From assembly GCF_039697315.1 (NCBI RefSeq), contig NZ_CP155619.1:2294001-2358000 (forward strand): a stretch of DNA of 64,000 bases. The letters run 5' to 3'. Positions 10,312 through 20,147 of this stretch are shown here, piece after piece (positions within the stretch are counted from its first letter, which is position 1; each line of letters begins with the position of its first letter). Both the position numbers and the translations under genes were made by a program. The DNA is from Pseudomonas abietaniphila. GTDB lineage: Bacteria; Pseudomonadota; Gammaproteobacteria; Pseudomonadales; Pseudomonadaceae. The notes beneath the pieces are model-generated. The model ran no database searches and was not told the origin of the DNA. It worked only from the letters and a program-made list of their open reading frames with translations.

Positions 10312-10685
10312 GTACAAGAACAACAAAAATCAGTCACCCGCAAAAACAACACAATAAAAACAAGACGTATCGACTCACGCATAACAAAAACAACACGGCG
10401 GAGGCGTAGCTAACTGATTCTTTTGGAGAGGCGTTGCATTTGGGACTTGTCCCGCAACCAGGCCGAGAACAACAAAAAACTACCCTAAGGTAGAGCCTGA
10501 ACTGGTTGGATCGATTGATTACTGCAGCACAGCGACCAAAGCAATCCGTTTGCTCTTGACTCCCGATTGGGAGGTTTCACAGGCGAAAGCCGTGAATTGG
10601 GCGCTCAACAAAAATAAAAAGCCCAACAGACAATAAAAATAAGAGCACGCACTTTGGGGGAGCTTCGGCTCCCCCAGTAGCTTCC
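10312..10685 (+). ncRNA. crcZ: small RNA CrcZ, Hfq/Crc-titrating
   Basis: A non-coding region between cbrB and pcnB, about 375 bases, directly downstream of a sigma-54 promoter. It carries at least six A-rich CA motifs of the AAnAAnAA type: about 10316-10329, 10341-10364, 10381-10396, 10467-10480, 10607-10621 and 10629-10643. These are the Hfq-binding sites by which CrcZ draws Hfq/Crc off target mRNAs and relieves catabolite repression. Hairpins lie between them (e.g. CTACC-ctaa-GGTAG at 10481-10494). The 3' end is taken as the hairpin at 10653-10676. No convincing open frame is present. The exact ends are inferred. Confidence 0.92.
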
Positions 10686-10690
10686 GGAAT
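10653..10690 (+). terminator. 3' hairpin of crcZ
   Basis: TGGGGGAGC-TTCG-GCTCCCCCA forms a very stable stem at 10655-10676, but no T-run follows (gtagcttccgg), so termination may be incomplete or depend on processing. Confidence 0.6.
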
Positions 10691-10861
10691 AAACGTCCGT
10701 CGCAAATCCCGATGCGAAAAAGCTTAAAGCCCCGCTCGGCCTGCCCCAAGACTGCCTTCGCGCAGCGTCCTACACCATCCCTCGACTAAATGCTAGAATC
10801 CCCGCCCATCATGCGGTCATTCTTCGTAATTGGCCGAATATTCCTTCAAACAGTGCATCCC

Positions 10862-12256
10862 ATGCTGAAGAAGCTGTTCCAGTCATTCCGTTCTCCTCTG
10901 CGCAAACCGCAGCAACACGTGCGTACAACGCCTGAAGTGCTCAGCAGCAGCCAGCATTCGTTGCAGCGCAATCAATTCAGCCGCTACGCGGTGAGCATCG
11001 TCGAACGCCTGCAAAATGCCGGCTACCAGGCCTATCTGGTCGGCGGCTGCGTACGCGACATGATGTTGGGCATCACGCCGAAAGACTTCGACGTCGCCAC
11101 CAGCGCCACGCCTGAGCAGGTCCGTGCCGAATTCCGTAACGCCCGCATCATCGGTCGTCGCTTCAAACTGGTTCACATCCATTTCGGTCGTGAAATCATC
11201 GAAGTGGCGACCTTCCGCGCCAACCACCCTCAGGACGACGAAGACGAAGACAGCAACCAGTCCTCGCGTAACGAAAGCGGGCGGATTCTGCGCGACAACG
11301 TCTACGGCACGCTGGAAGAAGACGCACAACGTCGCGACTTCACCATCAACGCCCTGTATTACGACCCGGTCACCGAACGCGTACTCGATTTCGCCAACGG
11401 CGTACACGACATCCGCAATCGTCTCATCCGGCTGATTGGCGATCCTCAGCAGCGCTATAAAGAAGACCCGGTGCGAATGCTGCGCGCTGTGCGTTTCGCC
11501 GCCAAGCTTGATTTCGGTATCGAGAAGCACAGTGCGACGCCGATTCGACCGCTGGCGCCGATGCTGCGTGATATTCCAGCGGCGCGCCTGTTCGAAGAAG
11601 TGCTCAAGCTGTTCCTCAATGGCTATGCCGAGCCAACGTTCGAGATGCTGGTTGACTTGGAACTGTTCGAACCTCTGTTCCCGGCGAGCTCCAAGGCGCT
11701 GGAGTACACCCCGACCTACACGCACACACTGATCAGCGAGGCCCTGGCCAACACCGACCTGCGCGTGAAGCAGAACAAGCCGGTCACGCCGGCGTTCCTG
11801 TTCGCCGCACTGCTGTGGCCTGCGCTGCCGGCGCGGGTGTTGCGTTTGCAGGAGCGTGGCATGCCGCCGATCCCGGCCATGCAGGAAGCCGCGCACGAGT
11901 TGATCACCGAGCAGTGCCAGCGCATCGCGATCCCGAAACGCTTCACCATGCCGATCCGCGAAATCTGGGACATGCAGGAACGCCTGCCACGTCGTTCAGG
12001 CAAGCGCGCCGATCTGCTGCTGGACAACCCGCGCTTCCGCGCCGGTTACGATTTCCTGCTGCTGCGTGAAACCGCCGGCGAAGAAACCGATGGCCTGGGT
12101 GAATGGTGGACGGAGTATCAGGACGCTAACGAATCGGGTCGTCGCGACATGATCCGTGACCTGGGCAGCAAGTCCGAAACCGGCCAGGGCCCGCGCAAGC
12201 GTCGTCGCAGCGGTGGCGGCAAGCGCAAGCGCGCTGGCGCGGACGCATCGGAATAA
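10862..12256 (+). CDS. pcnB: poly(A) polymerase I
   Basis: 464 residues. The nucleotidyltransferase core shows LVGGCVRDMMLG and the catalytic pair in DFDVATSATPEQ, then RRDFTINALYYDP and EDPVRMLRAVRFAAKLDF, which mark the poly(A) polymerase/CCA-adding class II family. The basic tail (RKRRRSGGGKRKRAG) and position next to crcZ and folK identify PcnB rather than Cca. It adds 3' poly(A) tails that promote RNA decay. The start MLKKLFQSFR at 10862 matches the expected N terminus; an upstream in-frame start adds 24 unlikely residues. Confidence 0.96.
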   Translation: MLKKLFQSFRSPLRKPQQHVRTTPEVLSSSQHSLQRNQFSRYAVSIVERLQNAGYQAYLVGGCVRDMMLGITPKDFDVATSATPEQVRAEFRNARIIGRRFKLVHIHFGREIIEVATFRANHPQDDEDEDSNQSSRNESGRILRDNVYGTLEEDAQRRDFTINALYYDPVTERVLDFANGVHDIRNRLIRLIGDPQQRYKEDPVRMLRAVRFAAKLDFGIEKHSATPIRPLAPMLRDIPAARLFEEVLKLFLNGYAEPTFEMLVDLELFEPLFPASSKALEYTPTYTHTLISEALANTDLRVKQNKPVTPAFLFAALLWPALPARVLRLQERGMPPIPAMQEAAHELITEQCQRIAIPKRFTMPIREIWDMQERLPRRSGKRADLLLDNPRFRAGYDFLLLRETAGEETDGLGEWWTEYQDANESGRRDMIRDLGSKSETGQGPRKRRRSGGGKRKRAGADASE

Positions 12257-12261
12257 CGAAC

Positions 12262-12735
12262 ATGGAACGTGTCTACATCGGCATGGGCAGCAATCTGGCC
12301 GCCCCCGCCGAACAATTGCGCGAAGCGCTCAAAGCGCTGGGGCAACTGCCACATACCCGACTGTCTGCCGTTTCTTCTTTTTACGTCAGCGACTCGTTGC
12401 TGCCCGGCCAGCCGCGTTACACCAATGCGGTCGCCGCGCTGGACACGGCGCTTGAGCCGTTGGCGTTGCTGGATGCGCTTCAAGCCATCGAAAACAGCCA
12501 AGGCCGTGAACGCCTGGAGCGTTGGGGACCTCGCACGCTGGATCTGGACATCGTGCTGTTTGGCGATCACCTGATCGATGAACCCCGCTTGAAAGTGCCG
12601 CATTACCACCTGCAGGCGCGGGCCTTCGTGCTCTATCCGTTGGCTGAGCTGGCGCCGGGAATCACCCTGGCCGATGGCCGCTCGCTGGATGACTTGCTCG
12701 CCGCATGCCCGTTCGAGGGGCTTGAGCGCCTCTAG
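12262..12735 (+). CDS. folK: HPPK, folate biosynthesis
   Basis: 157 residues of 6-hydroxymethyl-7,8-dihydropterin pyrophosphokinase. It opens MERVYIGMGSNLAAP and carries the signature ERWGPRTLDLDIVLFGD with the Mg-ATP-binding acidic residues, then VPHYHLQARAFVLYPLAEL. It transfers pyrophosphate from ATP to hydroxymethyldihydropterin. It starts 5 bases after pcnB and is probably cotranscribed with it. Confidence 0.97.
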   Translation: MERVYIGMGSNLAAPAEQLREALKALGQLPHTRLSAVSSFYVSDSLLPGQPRYTNAVAALDTALEPLALLDALQAIENSQGRERLERWGPRTLDLDIVLFGDHLIDEPRLKVPHYHLQARAFVLYPLAELAPGITLADGRSLDDLLAACPFEGLERL

Positions 12736-13096
12736 CTGCAGCCCGCAGGGCGTAGCAGCTGGCCTTCTCACACTCGGCGTGTATAGCTTTTGCTACCGCT
12801 GCGCGCTAGATCGCGGGACAAGCCACGCTCCTACAGGTCGGCATTACGTTCAGCATGACTCTGACATAGGCCTAGCAGCCGTTACCCTCCGGTAACATCC
12901 CGATCAAACCGGTAACACCCGGAATTGACTTCCCGCCCCCTCCTCACGAAGATAAGCGTCCCGAAGCCGGACTACCGGTCTATAGGCGCCAAACAGGTCT
13001 TTGCAAACATCGCGAAACGACGATGTGCCTGCGTTTGCAGAATGAATCACGCGTTGCTCGCCGTCGTGTTCACAGCGCCTGAATGAGGACTTTTTC
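12736..13096. other. folK-panB intergenic region
   Basis: 361 bases. The left part holds a single REP element (about 12787-12836). The middle has two CCGGTAACA direct repeats (about 12889-12922). The right end has the panB ribosome site (TGAGGAC). No gene was found; a panB promoter is expected here but no clear -10/-35 was identified. Confidence 0.5.
12787..12836. repeat. single REP element
   Basis: TGCTACCGCTGCGCGCT followed by agatcgcgggacaagccacg and ctcctacag. The same core recurs at 19.8, 21.4, 24.9, 53.2 and 53.9 kb in this window, there mostly as inverted pairs. Confidence 0.75.
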
Positions 13097-13897
13097 ATGC
13101 CAGATATCACCGTTACGTCACTGCTGGGCCTGAAGCAGAAAGGTGAAAAAATCACCATGCTCACCTGCTACGACGCAACTTTCGCCCACACCGCCAGCCA
13201 GGCCGGCGTTGAAGTGTTGCTGGTCGGCGATTCGCTGGGGATGGTCCTGCAGGGGCACGACAGCACGCTGCCGGTCACCACGGCCGACATGGCTTATCAC
13301 GTTGCCAGCGTCAAACGCGGCAATCAGGGCGCATTGATCCTCGCCGACCTGCCATTCATGTCCTGCGCCACCCTCGAACAGACCTTCGCCAACAGCGCGA
13401 TGCTGATGCAGGCTGGCGCGCACATGGTCAAGGTCGAGGGCGCGGCATGGCTTGGGGAGTCCATTCGACTGCTGGCTGAGCGTGGTATCCCGGTGTGCGC
13501 ACACATGGGGCTGACCCCTCAGGCGGTGAACGTGCTCGGCGGTTACAAGGTGCAGGGTCGTCAGGAAGCTCAGGCACGTCAGATGCGCGCCGACGCCATC
13601 ACCCTGGAGCAGGCCGGTGCAGCCATGATTCTGCTGGAATGCGTGCCGAGCGAACTGGCGCAGGAAATCAGTCACGCCGTGAAGATTCCAGTGATCGGCA
13701 TTGGCGCCGGCAGCGCCACCGACGGCCAGGTCCTGGTGCTGCATGACATGCTCGGCCTGTCGATCAGCGGCCGCGTGCCCAAGTTCGTGAAGAACTTCAT
13801 GACCGGCCAGCCTGATATCCAGTCGGCCATCGCTGCGTATGTCAGCGCCGTCAAAGACGTCAGCTTTCCCGCTCCAGAACACGGATTCTCGGCATGA
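13097..13897 (+). CDS. panB: ketopantoate hydroxymethyltransferase
   Basis: 266 residues, TIM-barrel fold. Motifs are [39 protein letters not shown] (Mg-binding Asp), [12 protein letters not shown] and [20 protein letters not shown]. It makes ketopantoate from alpha-ketoisovalerate and methylene-tetrahydrofolate, the first committed step of pantothenate synthesis. Its TGA overlaps the panC ATG by four bases. Confidence 0.97.
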   Translation: MPDITVTSLLGLKQKGEKITMLTCYDATFAHTASQAGVEVLLVGDSLGMVLQGHDSTLPVTTADMAYHVASVKRGNQGALILADLPFMSCATLEQTFANSAMLMQAGAHMVKVEGAAWLGESIRLLAERGIPVCAHMGLTPQAVNVLGGYKVQGRQEAQARQMRADAITLEQAGAAMILLECVPSELAQEISHAVKIPVIGIGAGSATDGQVLVLHDMLGLSISGRVPKFVKNFMTGQPDIQSAIAAYVSAVKDVSFPAPEHGFSA

Positions 13898-14745
13898 ACA
13901 CAGTAAAAACGGTGCGCGAACTGCGCGCCGCCGTCGCACGCGCCCGCAGCGAAGGCAAACGTATCGCGCTGGTACCCACCATGGGCAATTTGCACAGCGG
14001 CCACACCGCTTTAGTCACCAAGGCCGCTCAACGCGCCGATTTCGTGGTGGCAAGCATCTTCGTCAACCCGCTGCAGTTCGGCCCCACCGAAGACCTGGCC
14101 ACCTACCCGCGCACGCTGGCAGCCGATCAGGAAAAACTTCTGCAAGCCGGTTGCCACCTGCTGTTCACGCCGACCGTTGAAGAGATGTACCCGCACGGCA
14201 TGGCCGATCAGACCATCGTTCGCGTGCCCGTCGTGTCGGAAGGATTGTGCGGGGGCAGCCGTCCGGGTCACTTCGACGGTGTGTCCACCGTGGTCAGCAA
14301 GCTGTTCAACATGGTTCAGCCTGATATCGCGATTTTCGGCCAGAAAGACTTTCAGCAACTGGCCGTGGTCAGCGCGCTGGTGCGTGACCTGAACATGCCG
14401 ATCCAGATCATCGGCGAGCCTACCGTTCGTGCCGCTGACGGCCTGGCGCTGTCGTCGCGCAACGGTTACCTGACCGAGGCCGAACGCGCCACGGCACCTG
14501 CGCTGTATCGCGTGATCAAGCACATCGGTGACGCCCTCCACAACGGCGAACAGAACCACGCGCAGCTGCTGGACGACGGCAAGAAAGCACTTGAAGCCGC
14601 AGGCTTTCGCCCCGACTACCTTGAGATTCGTCAGGCCGTGACCCTGCTTCCCGCCACCCCTGACGACCATGACCTGGTGGTGCTGGGCGCAGCGTTCCTG
14701 GGCAAGACCCGTTTGATCGACAATTTGCACCTGACCAAGGCGTGA
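13894..14745 (+). CDS. panC: pantothenate synthetase
   Basis: 283 residues. The nucleotidyltransferase motifs are [16 protein letters not shown] (HIGH), [13 protein letters not shown] and [14 protein letters not shown] (KMSKS-like). It joins pantoate and beta-alanine with ATP. It forms a tight operon with panB. The aspartate decarboxylase gene panD, found directly downstream in P. aeruginosa, is not present here. Confidence 0.97.
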   Translation: MNTVKTVRELRAAVARARSEGKRIALVPTMGNLHSGHTALVTKAAQRADFVVASIFVNPLQFGPTEDLATYPRTLAADQEKLLQAGCHLLFTPTVEEMYPHGMADQTIVRVPVVSEGLCGGSRPGHFDGVSTVVSKLFNMVQPDIAIFGQKDFQQLAVVSALVRDLNMPIQIIGEPTVRAADGLALSSRNGYLTEAERATAPALYRVIKHIGDALHNGEQNHAQLLDDGKKALEAAGFRPDYLEIRQAVTLLPATPDDHDLVVLGAAFLGKTRLIDNLHLTKA

Positions 14746-14858
14746 CAGGCCGCACAATGCAGTTATTCGCAACTATGCTCACTAGCCCGAGCACGCGCGT
14801 GCGCTAAAAGGGTTCGGGCAATGAACTTAGCCACACGAGCAATGCCATACCGGTACAG

Positions 14859-14877
14859 GTCGCCTGAGACAGGCGAC
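14859..14877. other. perfect hairpin between panC and pgi
   Basis: GTCGCCTG-aga-CAGGCGAC, 8 bp perfect stem, no T-run. Possibly a weak attenuator in the 283-base panC-pgi gap; no other feature was seen in that gap. Confidence 0.4.
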
Positions 14878-15028
14878 ACTACCTTGTGAGAAAAAGTACC
14901 GAGCAAAGGTAAAGCAAGGCGCAGACATCGGCGCGTCCGCAGGTTAGGCTTCGGCGAACGCATGCATTCGATCCCGCCCTGGCTTTTCAGTGTCCAAAGG
15001 CAGTTCAAGTACAAGGAAACCCGCAGCG

Positions 15029-16693
15029 ATGGCGTACTACCGCACTCCTCATGACGTCACTACCCTGCCCGCCTGGCAGGCGCTCTCCGACCACCGCAAA
15101 GCCATGCAGAATTTCAGCATGCGCGAGGCGTTCAACGAAGACCCGCAGCGTTTCAACGAATTCACCCTCAGCAGCGCCGGGCTGTTTCTCGACTATTCGA
15201 AAAACCTGATCACCGCAGAAACCCGCCAGTTGCTGGTCAATCTGGCCAACGAAGTGGGCCTGAAAGACGCGATCAAGGCGCAATACGACGGCGAGCTGGT
15301 CAACGCCTCCGAAGGCCGTCCGGCACTGCACACCGCGCTGCGCCGTCCGGTTGGCGACAAGCTGCTGGTCAACGGCGTCAACGTGATGCCGGAAGTGCAT
15401 AAGGTACTGAACCAGATCACCGATCTGGTCGGCCGTATCCACGACGGGCTGTGGCGCGGTTACACCGAGAAACCGATCACCGATGTGGTGAACATTGGCA
15501 TCGGTGGCTCATTCCTCGGCCCTGAGCTGGTGTCCGAAGCGCTACTGTCCTACGCGCAAAAAGGCGTTCGCTGCCACTATCTGGCGAACATCGACGGCAC
15601 CGAGCTGCACGAGCTCACCAGCAAGCTGCGCGCTGAAACCACGTTGTTCATTGTCTCCTCCAAGACCTTCAGCACGCTGGAAACCCTGAAGAACGCGACG
15701 GCGGCCCGGGCCTGGTACCTGGCTCAAGGTGGTTCCGAAGCCGAGCTGTATCGTCACTTCATTGCGGTATCGAGCAACAATGCCGCCGCTGTGGCGTTCG
15801 GTATTCGCGAAGAAAACATTTTCCCGATGTGGGACTGGGTGGGCGGTCGTTATTCACTGTGGTCGGCCATCGGCCTGCCAATCGCCCTGGCTGTCGGCAT
15901 GTCCAACTTCAAAGAACTGCTGTCCGGTGCCTACACCATGGACCAGCATTTCCAGAACGCACCTTTCGAGCAGAACATGCCGGCGCTGCTGGGTCTGCTC
16001 GGCGTCTGGTACGGCAATTTCTGGGGCGCGCAGAGCCACGCGATCCTGCCGTACGACCACTACCTGCGCAACATCACCAAGCACTTGCAACAGCTGGACA
16101 TGGAGTCCAACGGCAAGAGCGTTCGCCAGGACGGCGTGCCGGTCAAAACCGACACTGGCCCTGTGATCTGGGGTGGGGTGGGTTGCAACGGTCAGCACGC
16201 GTATCACCAGTTGCTGCACCAAGGCACCCAATTGATTCCGGCCGACTTCATCGTGCCGATCGTCAGCTTCAACCCGGTGTCCGACCACCATCAGTGGCTG
16301 TACGCCAACTGCCTGTCGCAGAGCCAGGCACTGATGCTGGGCAAGACTCGCGAAGAAGCCGAGGCCGAGTTGCGTGCCAAGGGCTTGTCGGAAGACGAAG
16401 TTCAGCGCGTTGCGCCACACAAGGTCGTGCCGGGTAACCGTCCGAGCAACACCATCGTCTGCGAGCGCATCAGCCCTCGTCGCCTGGGTGCACTCGTCGC
16501 CATGTACGAGCACAAAGTGTTCGTGCAAAGCGTGGTCTGGGGCACCAACGCCTTCGACCAGTGGGGCGTGGAACTGGGCAAGGAGCTCGGCAAAGGCGTC
16601 TACAGCCGCCTTGTCGGCTCTGAAGAAACCCCGGCCGAAGACGCTTCGACCCAAGGCTTGATCAATTACTTCCGCGGTCGTCACCGCGGCTGA
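15029..16693 (+). CDS. pgi: glucose-6-phosphate isomerase
   Basis: 554 residues beginning [16 protein letters not shown], the usual Pseudomonas N terminus. SIS-domain motifs are [41 protein letters not shown], the family signature [35 protein letters not shown] and [12 protein letters not shown] with the catalytic Lys. It interconverts glucose-6-phosphate and fructose-6-phosphate; in pseudomonads lacking phosphofructokinase it mainly serves gluconeogenesis and sugar-nucleotide supply, including the dTDP-rhamnose genes later in this window. A clear terminator follows. Confidence 0.97.
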   Translation: MAYYRTPHDVTTLPAWQALSDHRKAMQNFSMREAFNEDPQRFNEFTLSSAGLFLDYSKNLITAETRQLLVNLANEVGLKDAIKAQYDGELVNASEGRPALHTALRRPVGDKLLVNGVNVMPEVHKVLNQITDLVGRIHDGLWRGYTEKPITDVVNIGIGGSFLGPELVSEALLSYAQKGVRCHYLANIDGTELHELTSKLRAETTLFIVSSKTFSTLETLKNATAARAWYLAQGGSEAELYRHFIAVSSNNAAAVAFGIREENIFPMWDWVGGRYSLWSAIGLPIALAVGMSNFKELLSGAYTMDQHFQNAPFEQNMPALLGLLGVWYGNFWGAQSHAILPYDHYLRNITKHLQQLDMESNGKSVRQDGVPVKTDTGPVIWGGVGCNGQHAYHQLLHQGTQLIPADFIVPIVSFNPVSDHHQWLYANCLSQSQALMLGKTREEAEAELRAKGLSEDEVQRVAPHKVVPGNRPSNTIVCERISPRRLGALVAMYEHKVFVQSVVWGTNAFDQWGVELGKELGKGVYSRLVGSEETPAEDASTQGLINYFRGRHRG

Positions 16694-16715
16694 TCCTGCC
16701 TCAGGCAACACCCCG

Positions 16716-16752
16716 AAACCCGCTCCCTCGCAAGAGGCGGCGGGTTTTGTGC
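16716..16752 (+). terminator. intrinsic terminator of pgi
   Basis: AAACCCGC (16716-16723) pairs with GCGGGTTT (16740-16747), with an inner CCTC-GCAA-GAGG stem, followed by a short T-rich tail. Confidence 0.85.
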
Positions 16753-16782
16753 ATTTGGTGTGTTTGAAATCACGCAAATCCA

Positions 16783-16875
16783 CTGTGGGAGCGAATTCAT
16801 TCGCGATGCGCCCATGTAGGCGATTAATACGTGCCGACCGTACCGGCCTCTCGCGAATGAATTCGCTCCCACGGT
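16783..16875. repeat. inverted REP pair (second family)
   Basis: GTGGGAGCGAATTCATTCGCGA (about 16785) is mirrored by TCGCGAATGAATTCGCTCCCAC (about 16852) with a unique central segment. This is a different REP sequence from the taggagcgtggcttgtcccgcg type elsewhere. Confidence 0.85.
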
Positions 16876-16966
16876 TTGGCTCAGGCTCGGTCCAACCGGC
16901 CTGAACCCTCAAAAGTCCAACTACTCTGATGTCTTGTTGCAACCACAAGAAAAAACAGGAGACGCC

Positions 16967-18904
16967 ATGTTCAATCTCAGCGATTTCCCGCAGGCCGATG
17001 CCACGCGCAAAGCCGCTCAACTGAGCGCCGACGACTATCAGCGGCTTTATCGGCAATCCATTGAACAGCCCGATGAGTTCTGGGCCGAGCAGGCCAAAAA
17101 ATTCCTAGACTGGTCCACACCCTGGGATCAGGTTCAGCAATCCGACCTCAAGACCGGCACTGCGACCTGGTTCAAGGGCGGCAAGCTGAACGTCAGTTAC
17201 AACTGCATCGATCGCCATCTGGAGAAACGCGGCGATCAAGTGGCGATCCTCTGGGAAGGCGATAACCCTTCAGAGTCGGCCGAAATCACCTACAAGAAGC
17301 TGCACCATAACGTTGCCCGTCTGGCGAATGTGCTGAAAGCACGTGGGGTCAAGAAAGGCGACCGTGTGTGCATTTATATGCCAATGGTTCCGGAAGCGGC
17401 TTACGCGATGCTCGCGTGTACGCGGATCGGCGCGGTGCATTCGGTGGTGTTCGGCGGGTTTTCGCCTGACGCGTTGCGCGACCGGATCCTCGATGCCGAT
17501 TGCCGGACCGTGATCACCGCCGACGAAGGCGTACGCGGCGGCAAGTACGTGCCACTCAAACAGAACGTCGATAAAGCGCTGCAAAGCTGCCCAGACGTCA
17601 GCACCGTGCTGGTGATCAAACGCACCGAAGGTGCCGTTGACTGGGTCGAAGGCCGGGATATCTGGTACCACGAGGCACTGCACGGCGTTAGCGATGACTG
17701 CCCGCCAGAACCGATGGACGCCGAAGACCCGCTGTTCATCCTTTACACCTCTGGCAGCACCGGGAAACCCAAAGGCGTGTTGCACACCACTGGCGGCTAT
17801 CTGTTGCAGGCGGCGATGACGCACAAATACGTGTTCGATTACCGCGATGGCGAAATCTACTGGTGCACCGCCGACGTCGGCTGGGTCACCGGTCACAGCT
17901 ACATCGTCTATGGCCCACTGGCCAACGGCGCCACCACGCTGATTTTCGAAGGCGTGCCGAACTATCCAGACACGTCGCGCTTCTGGCAGGTCATCGACAA
18001 GCACGGTGTGAACATTTTCTACACCGCCCCCACCGCCCTGCGCGCCCTGATGCGTGAAGGCCCAAAACCGCTGGAAAGCACCCGTCGGGAATCCCTGCGC
18101 GTACTCGGCACCGTGGGTGAGCCGATTAACCCCGAAGCGTGGGAATGGTACTTCCACAAGGTCGGCAAAGAGCGTTGCCCCATCGTCGACACCTGGTGGC
18201 AGACGGAAACCGGCGGCATCATGCTCACCCCGCTGGTGAGTACCACGCCGCTGAAACCGGGTTGCGCCACCCAGCCGATGTTCGGGGTACAACCGGTCTT
18301 GCTGGACGACAAGGGCAAAGAGCTCGAAGGCGCAACAACCGGGTTGTTGGCCATCAAGGCCAGTTGGCCGGGTCAGATCCGGGGCGTGTACGGCGATCAG
18401 AAACGCATGGTCGAGACGTATTTCAAACCCTATCCCGGTTATTACTTTACCGGCGACGGTGCGCGCCGCGATCAGGACGGGCATTACTGGATCACCGGCC
18501 GCGTGGACGACGTCATCAATGTATCGGGCCACCGCATCGGCACTGCCGAGGTCGAGAGCGCGCTGGTGCTGCACGACAGCGTGGCCGAGGCAGCCGTCGT
18601 CGGTTATCCCCATGACGTGAAGGGCATGGGGATTTATGCGTTCGTCACGACCATGGCCGGGATTGAGCCCGACGAAGCGTTGCGCAAGGAGCTGCTGGCA
18701 TTGGTCAGTAAGGAAATTGGCAGTTTCGCCAAGCCGGAGTTGATTCAGTGGGCGCCGGCCTTGCCGAAAACCCGTTCGGGTAAGATCATGCGGCGCATCC
18801 TGCGCAAGATCGCCTGCAATGAACTGGACAGCCTCGGGGATATTTCGACCCTGGCGGATTCGAGTGTGGTGGAGGGTTTGATCGAGAAGCGGCTTAACAC
18901 CTGA
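16967..18904 (+). CDS. acs: acetyl-CoA synthetase
   Basis: 645 residues, typical for Acs. Adenylate-forming motifs are [20 protein letters not shown] (P-loop), [48 protein letters not shown] (hinge) and [10 protein letters not shown] carrying the lysine acetylated by Pat-type enzymes. It activates acetate to acetyl-CoA via acetyl-AMP. The start MFNLSDFPQ at 16967 follows ACAGGAGAC. Pseudomonads have two Acs paralogues; which one this is cannot be settled from sequence alone, though the pgi-acs order is conserved. Confidence 0.96.
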   Translation: MFNLSDFPQADATRKAAQLSADDYQRLYRQSIEQPDEFWAEQAKKFLDWSTPWDQVQQSDLKTGTATWFKGGKLNVSYNCIDRHLEKRGDQVAILWEGDNPSESAEITYKKLHHNVARLANVLKARGVKKGDRVCIYMPMVPEAAYAMLACTRIGAVHSVVFGGFSPDALRDRILDADCRTVITADEGVRGGKYVPLKQNVDKALQSCPDVSTVLVIKRTEGAVDWVEGRDIWYHEALHGVSDDCPPEPMDAEDPLFILYTSGSTGKPKGVLHTTGGYLLQAAMTHKYVFDYRDGEIYWCTADVGWVTGHSYIVYGPLANGATTLIFEGVPNYPDTSRFWQVIDKHGVNIFYTAPTALRALMREGPKPLESTRRESLRVLGTVGEPINPEAWEWYFHKVGKERCPIVDTWWQTETGGIMLTPLVSTTPLKPGCATQPMFGVQPVLLDDKGKELEGATTGLLAIKASWPGQIRGVYGDQKRMVETYFKPYPGYYFTGDGARRDQDGHYWITGRVDDVINVSGHRIGTAEVESALVLHDSVAEAAVVGYPHDVKGMGIYAFVTTMAGIEPDEALRKELLALVSKEIGSFAKPELIQWAPALPKTRSGKIMRRILRKIACNELDSLGDISTLADSSVVEGLIEKRLNT

Positions 18905-18913
18905 CGGGGCCCC

Positions 18914-19783
18914 ATGGAATTCATCCGCACACGCATCGAAACCCAGGTCATGAGTATGACCGGTCTGGCCCTGGGTCAGCTCGACATGGAGAACCCCAAG
19001 GGCGATCCCGGGCTGTTCGGGCCGCAAGCGGTGTGTTGGCAGGTGCACGGCGATTTTCCCAGCATGTTGATCGGCGGCATCTGCGCCTTGATGCTGCAGA
19101 TGCTCCACCCGCGCGTCTTGGCGGGTGTGTGGGATCATTCCAACTTTCGCGATGACATGCTCGGTCGACTGCGGCGGACCGGGCAGTTCATCTCGGGCAC
19201 GACCTTCGGTTCCACCCACGATGCCAACTGGCTGATCGACAAGGTGCGCAACATTCATTCGCAGATCAGCGGCACCACCTTGGATGGCAGCGTGTATGCC
19301 GCGGATGATCCGGAGCTGCTGACGTGGGTGCATGTAGCGGAGGTCAGCAGCTTCATGGCTGCGCACCTGCGCTACCTGAACCCGGCGCTGTCCCTTGAGG
19401 ATCAGGATCGGTATTACGCCGAAACCGCGCTGGTTGCCGAGCGCCTCGGCGCGCAACAGGTGCCACGATCGGCGCAGGAGATCGCCCGTTACCTGGACAC
19501 CATGCGCCCGCAATTGCTGTGCGATGACCGCACACGCGAAGTGCTGCGGATTTTGCAGGGTGCGCCTGCACCGAGTCGTATGGCCAAGCCGATGGGCAAC
19601 CTGATGAGGCGGGCCGGGATCGACTTGCTGCCCGTCTGGGCCAGCGGCCTGCTTGATATCCAGATGAGCAATTTCAAGCGCAAAATGATCCGTGCCGGCG
19701 TGAACCGCACGGCGCCCGTTCTGCGCTGGGCCGTGCGCAATGCCTCAGTTCATCGGGCCAGACGGCGGATGGGTGTGATGTGA
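18914..19783 (+). CDS. MpaB/DUF2236-family oxygenase-like protein
   Basis: 289 residues of the MpaB/latex-clearing-protein-like haem oxygenase fold (DUF2236). Visible conserved segments are FGPQAVCWQVHGDFPSMLIG, LQMLHPRVLAGVWDHSNFRD, TTFGSTHDANWLIDKVRNIH, LLTWVHVAEVSSFM and DRYYAETALVAERLG. The His residues in HPRV, DHSNF and WVHVA are candidate haem ligands or acid-base groups. It begins 9 bases after acs and is probably cotranscribed. The substrate is unknown. Confidence 0.82.
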   Translation: MEFIRTRIETQVMSMTGLALGQLDMENPKGDPGLFGPQAVCWQVHGDFPSMLIGGICALMLQMLHPRVLAGVWDHSNFRDDMLGRLRRTGQFISGTTFGSTHDANWLIDKVRNIHSQISGTTLDGSVYAADDPELLTWVHVAEVSSFMAAHLRYLNPALSLEDQDRYYAETALVAERLGAQQVPRSAQEIARYLDTMRPQLLCDDRTREVLRILQGAPAPSRMAKPMGNLMRRAGIDLLPVWASGLLDIQMSNFKRKMIRAGVNRTAPVLRWAVRNASVHRARRRMGVM

Positions 19784-20147
19784 ATGCTGCCACCGCCTCT
19801 TTCCTGTAGGAGCGAGGCTCGTCCCGCGATCTGGCGCGCAGCGACAGTAAAATCAGCACCCCGTTTGTATCAGGTGAACCGCACTCGCCGGATGTGCTGC
19901 CGGTTCCCGGCAGATCGTCCGGATGCGGCCCAGACATAAGCCACGCTCCTACAGATTTTGCAGGGGCCCGGGGATGGGCGTCGAAACTCAAGTCAGCCCC
20001 GCACGAAGCAAAACGACAGAGGGCTTAAATTACCCCCGTCATTCATGCCACCATGTGCGCCCTTGATTCCGCTGTCCCGGACCGTTTTCCTCTTCAGCTT
20101 TTAGTCCGGTCCCGGCGGCCAAACCCACAACAGTGAGGATTCGTACC
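19784..20147. other. intergenic region before the thiolase gene
   Basis: 364 bases. It holds an inverted REP pair (about 19805-19955) and then about 190 bases of leader ending in the ribosome site GTGAGGA before 20148. No open frame was credible. Confidence 0.5.
19805..19955. repeat. inverted REP pair, partly decayed
   Basis: Left element tgtaggagcgaggctcgtcccgcgatctg; right element cagacataagccacgctcctacag, whose middle has diverged. Between them lies cggttcccggcagatc. Confidence 0.8.

Noticed and set aside
10519..10749. A 76-codon minus-strand frame inside crcZ.
   Set aside because: It covers the CA motifs and hairpin of the small RNA and has no coding features; the synteny cbrB-crcZ-pcnB explains the region.
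14746..15028. A decayed panD between panC and pgi.
   Set aside because: Short frames near 14757 (MQLFATMLTSPST) do not resemble PanD and no processing-site motif is visible, so a remnant is not supported.
17270..19513. A 747-codon minus-strand frame crossing acs and the MpaB-family gene.
   Set aside because: It spans two well-supported genes and their junction, with no ribosome site or recognisable domain; it is a by-product of GC-rich codon use.
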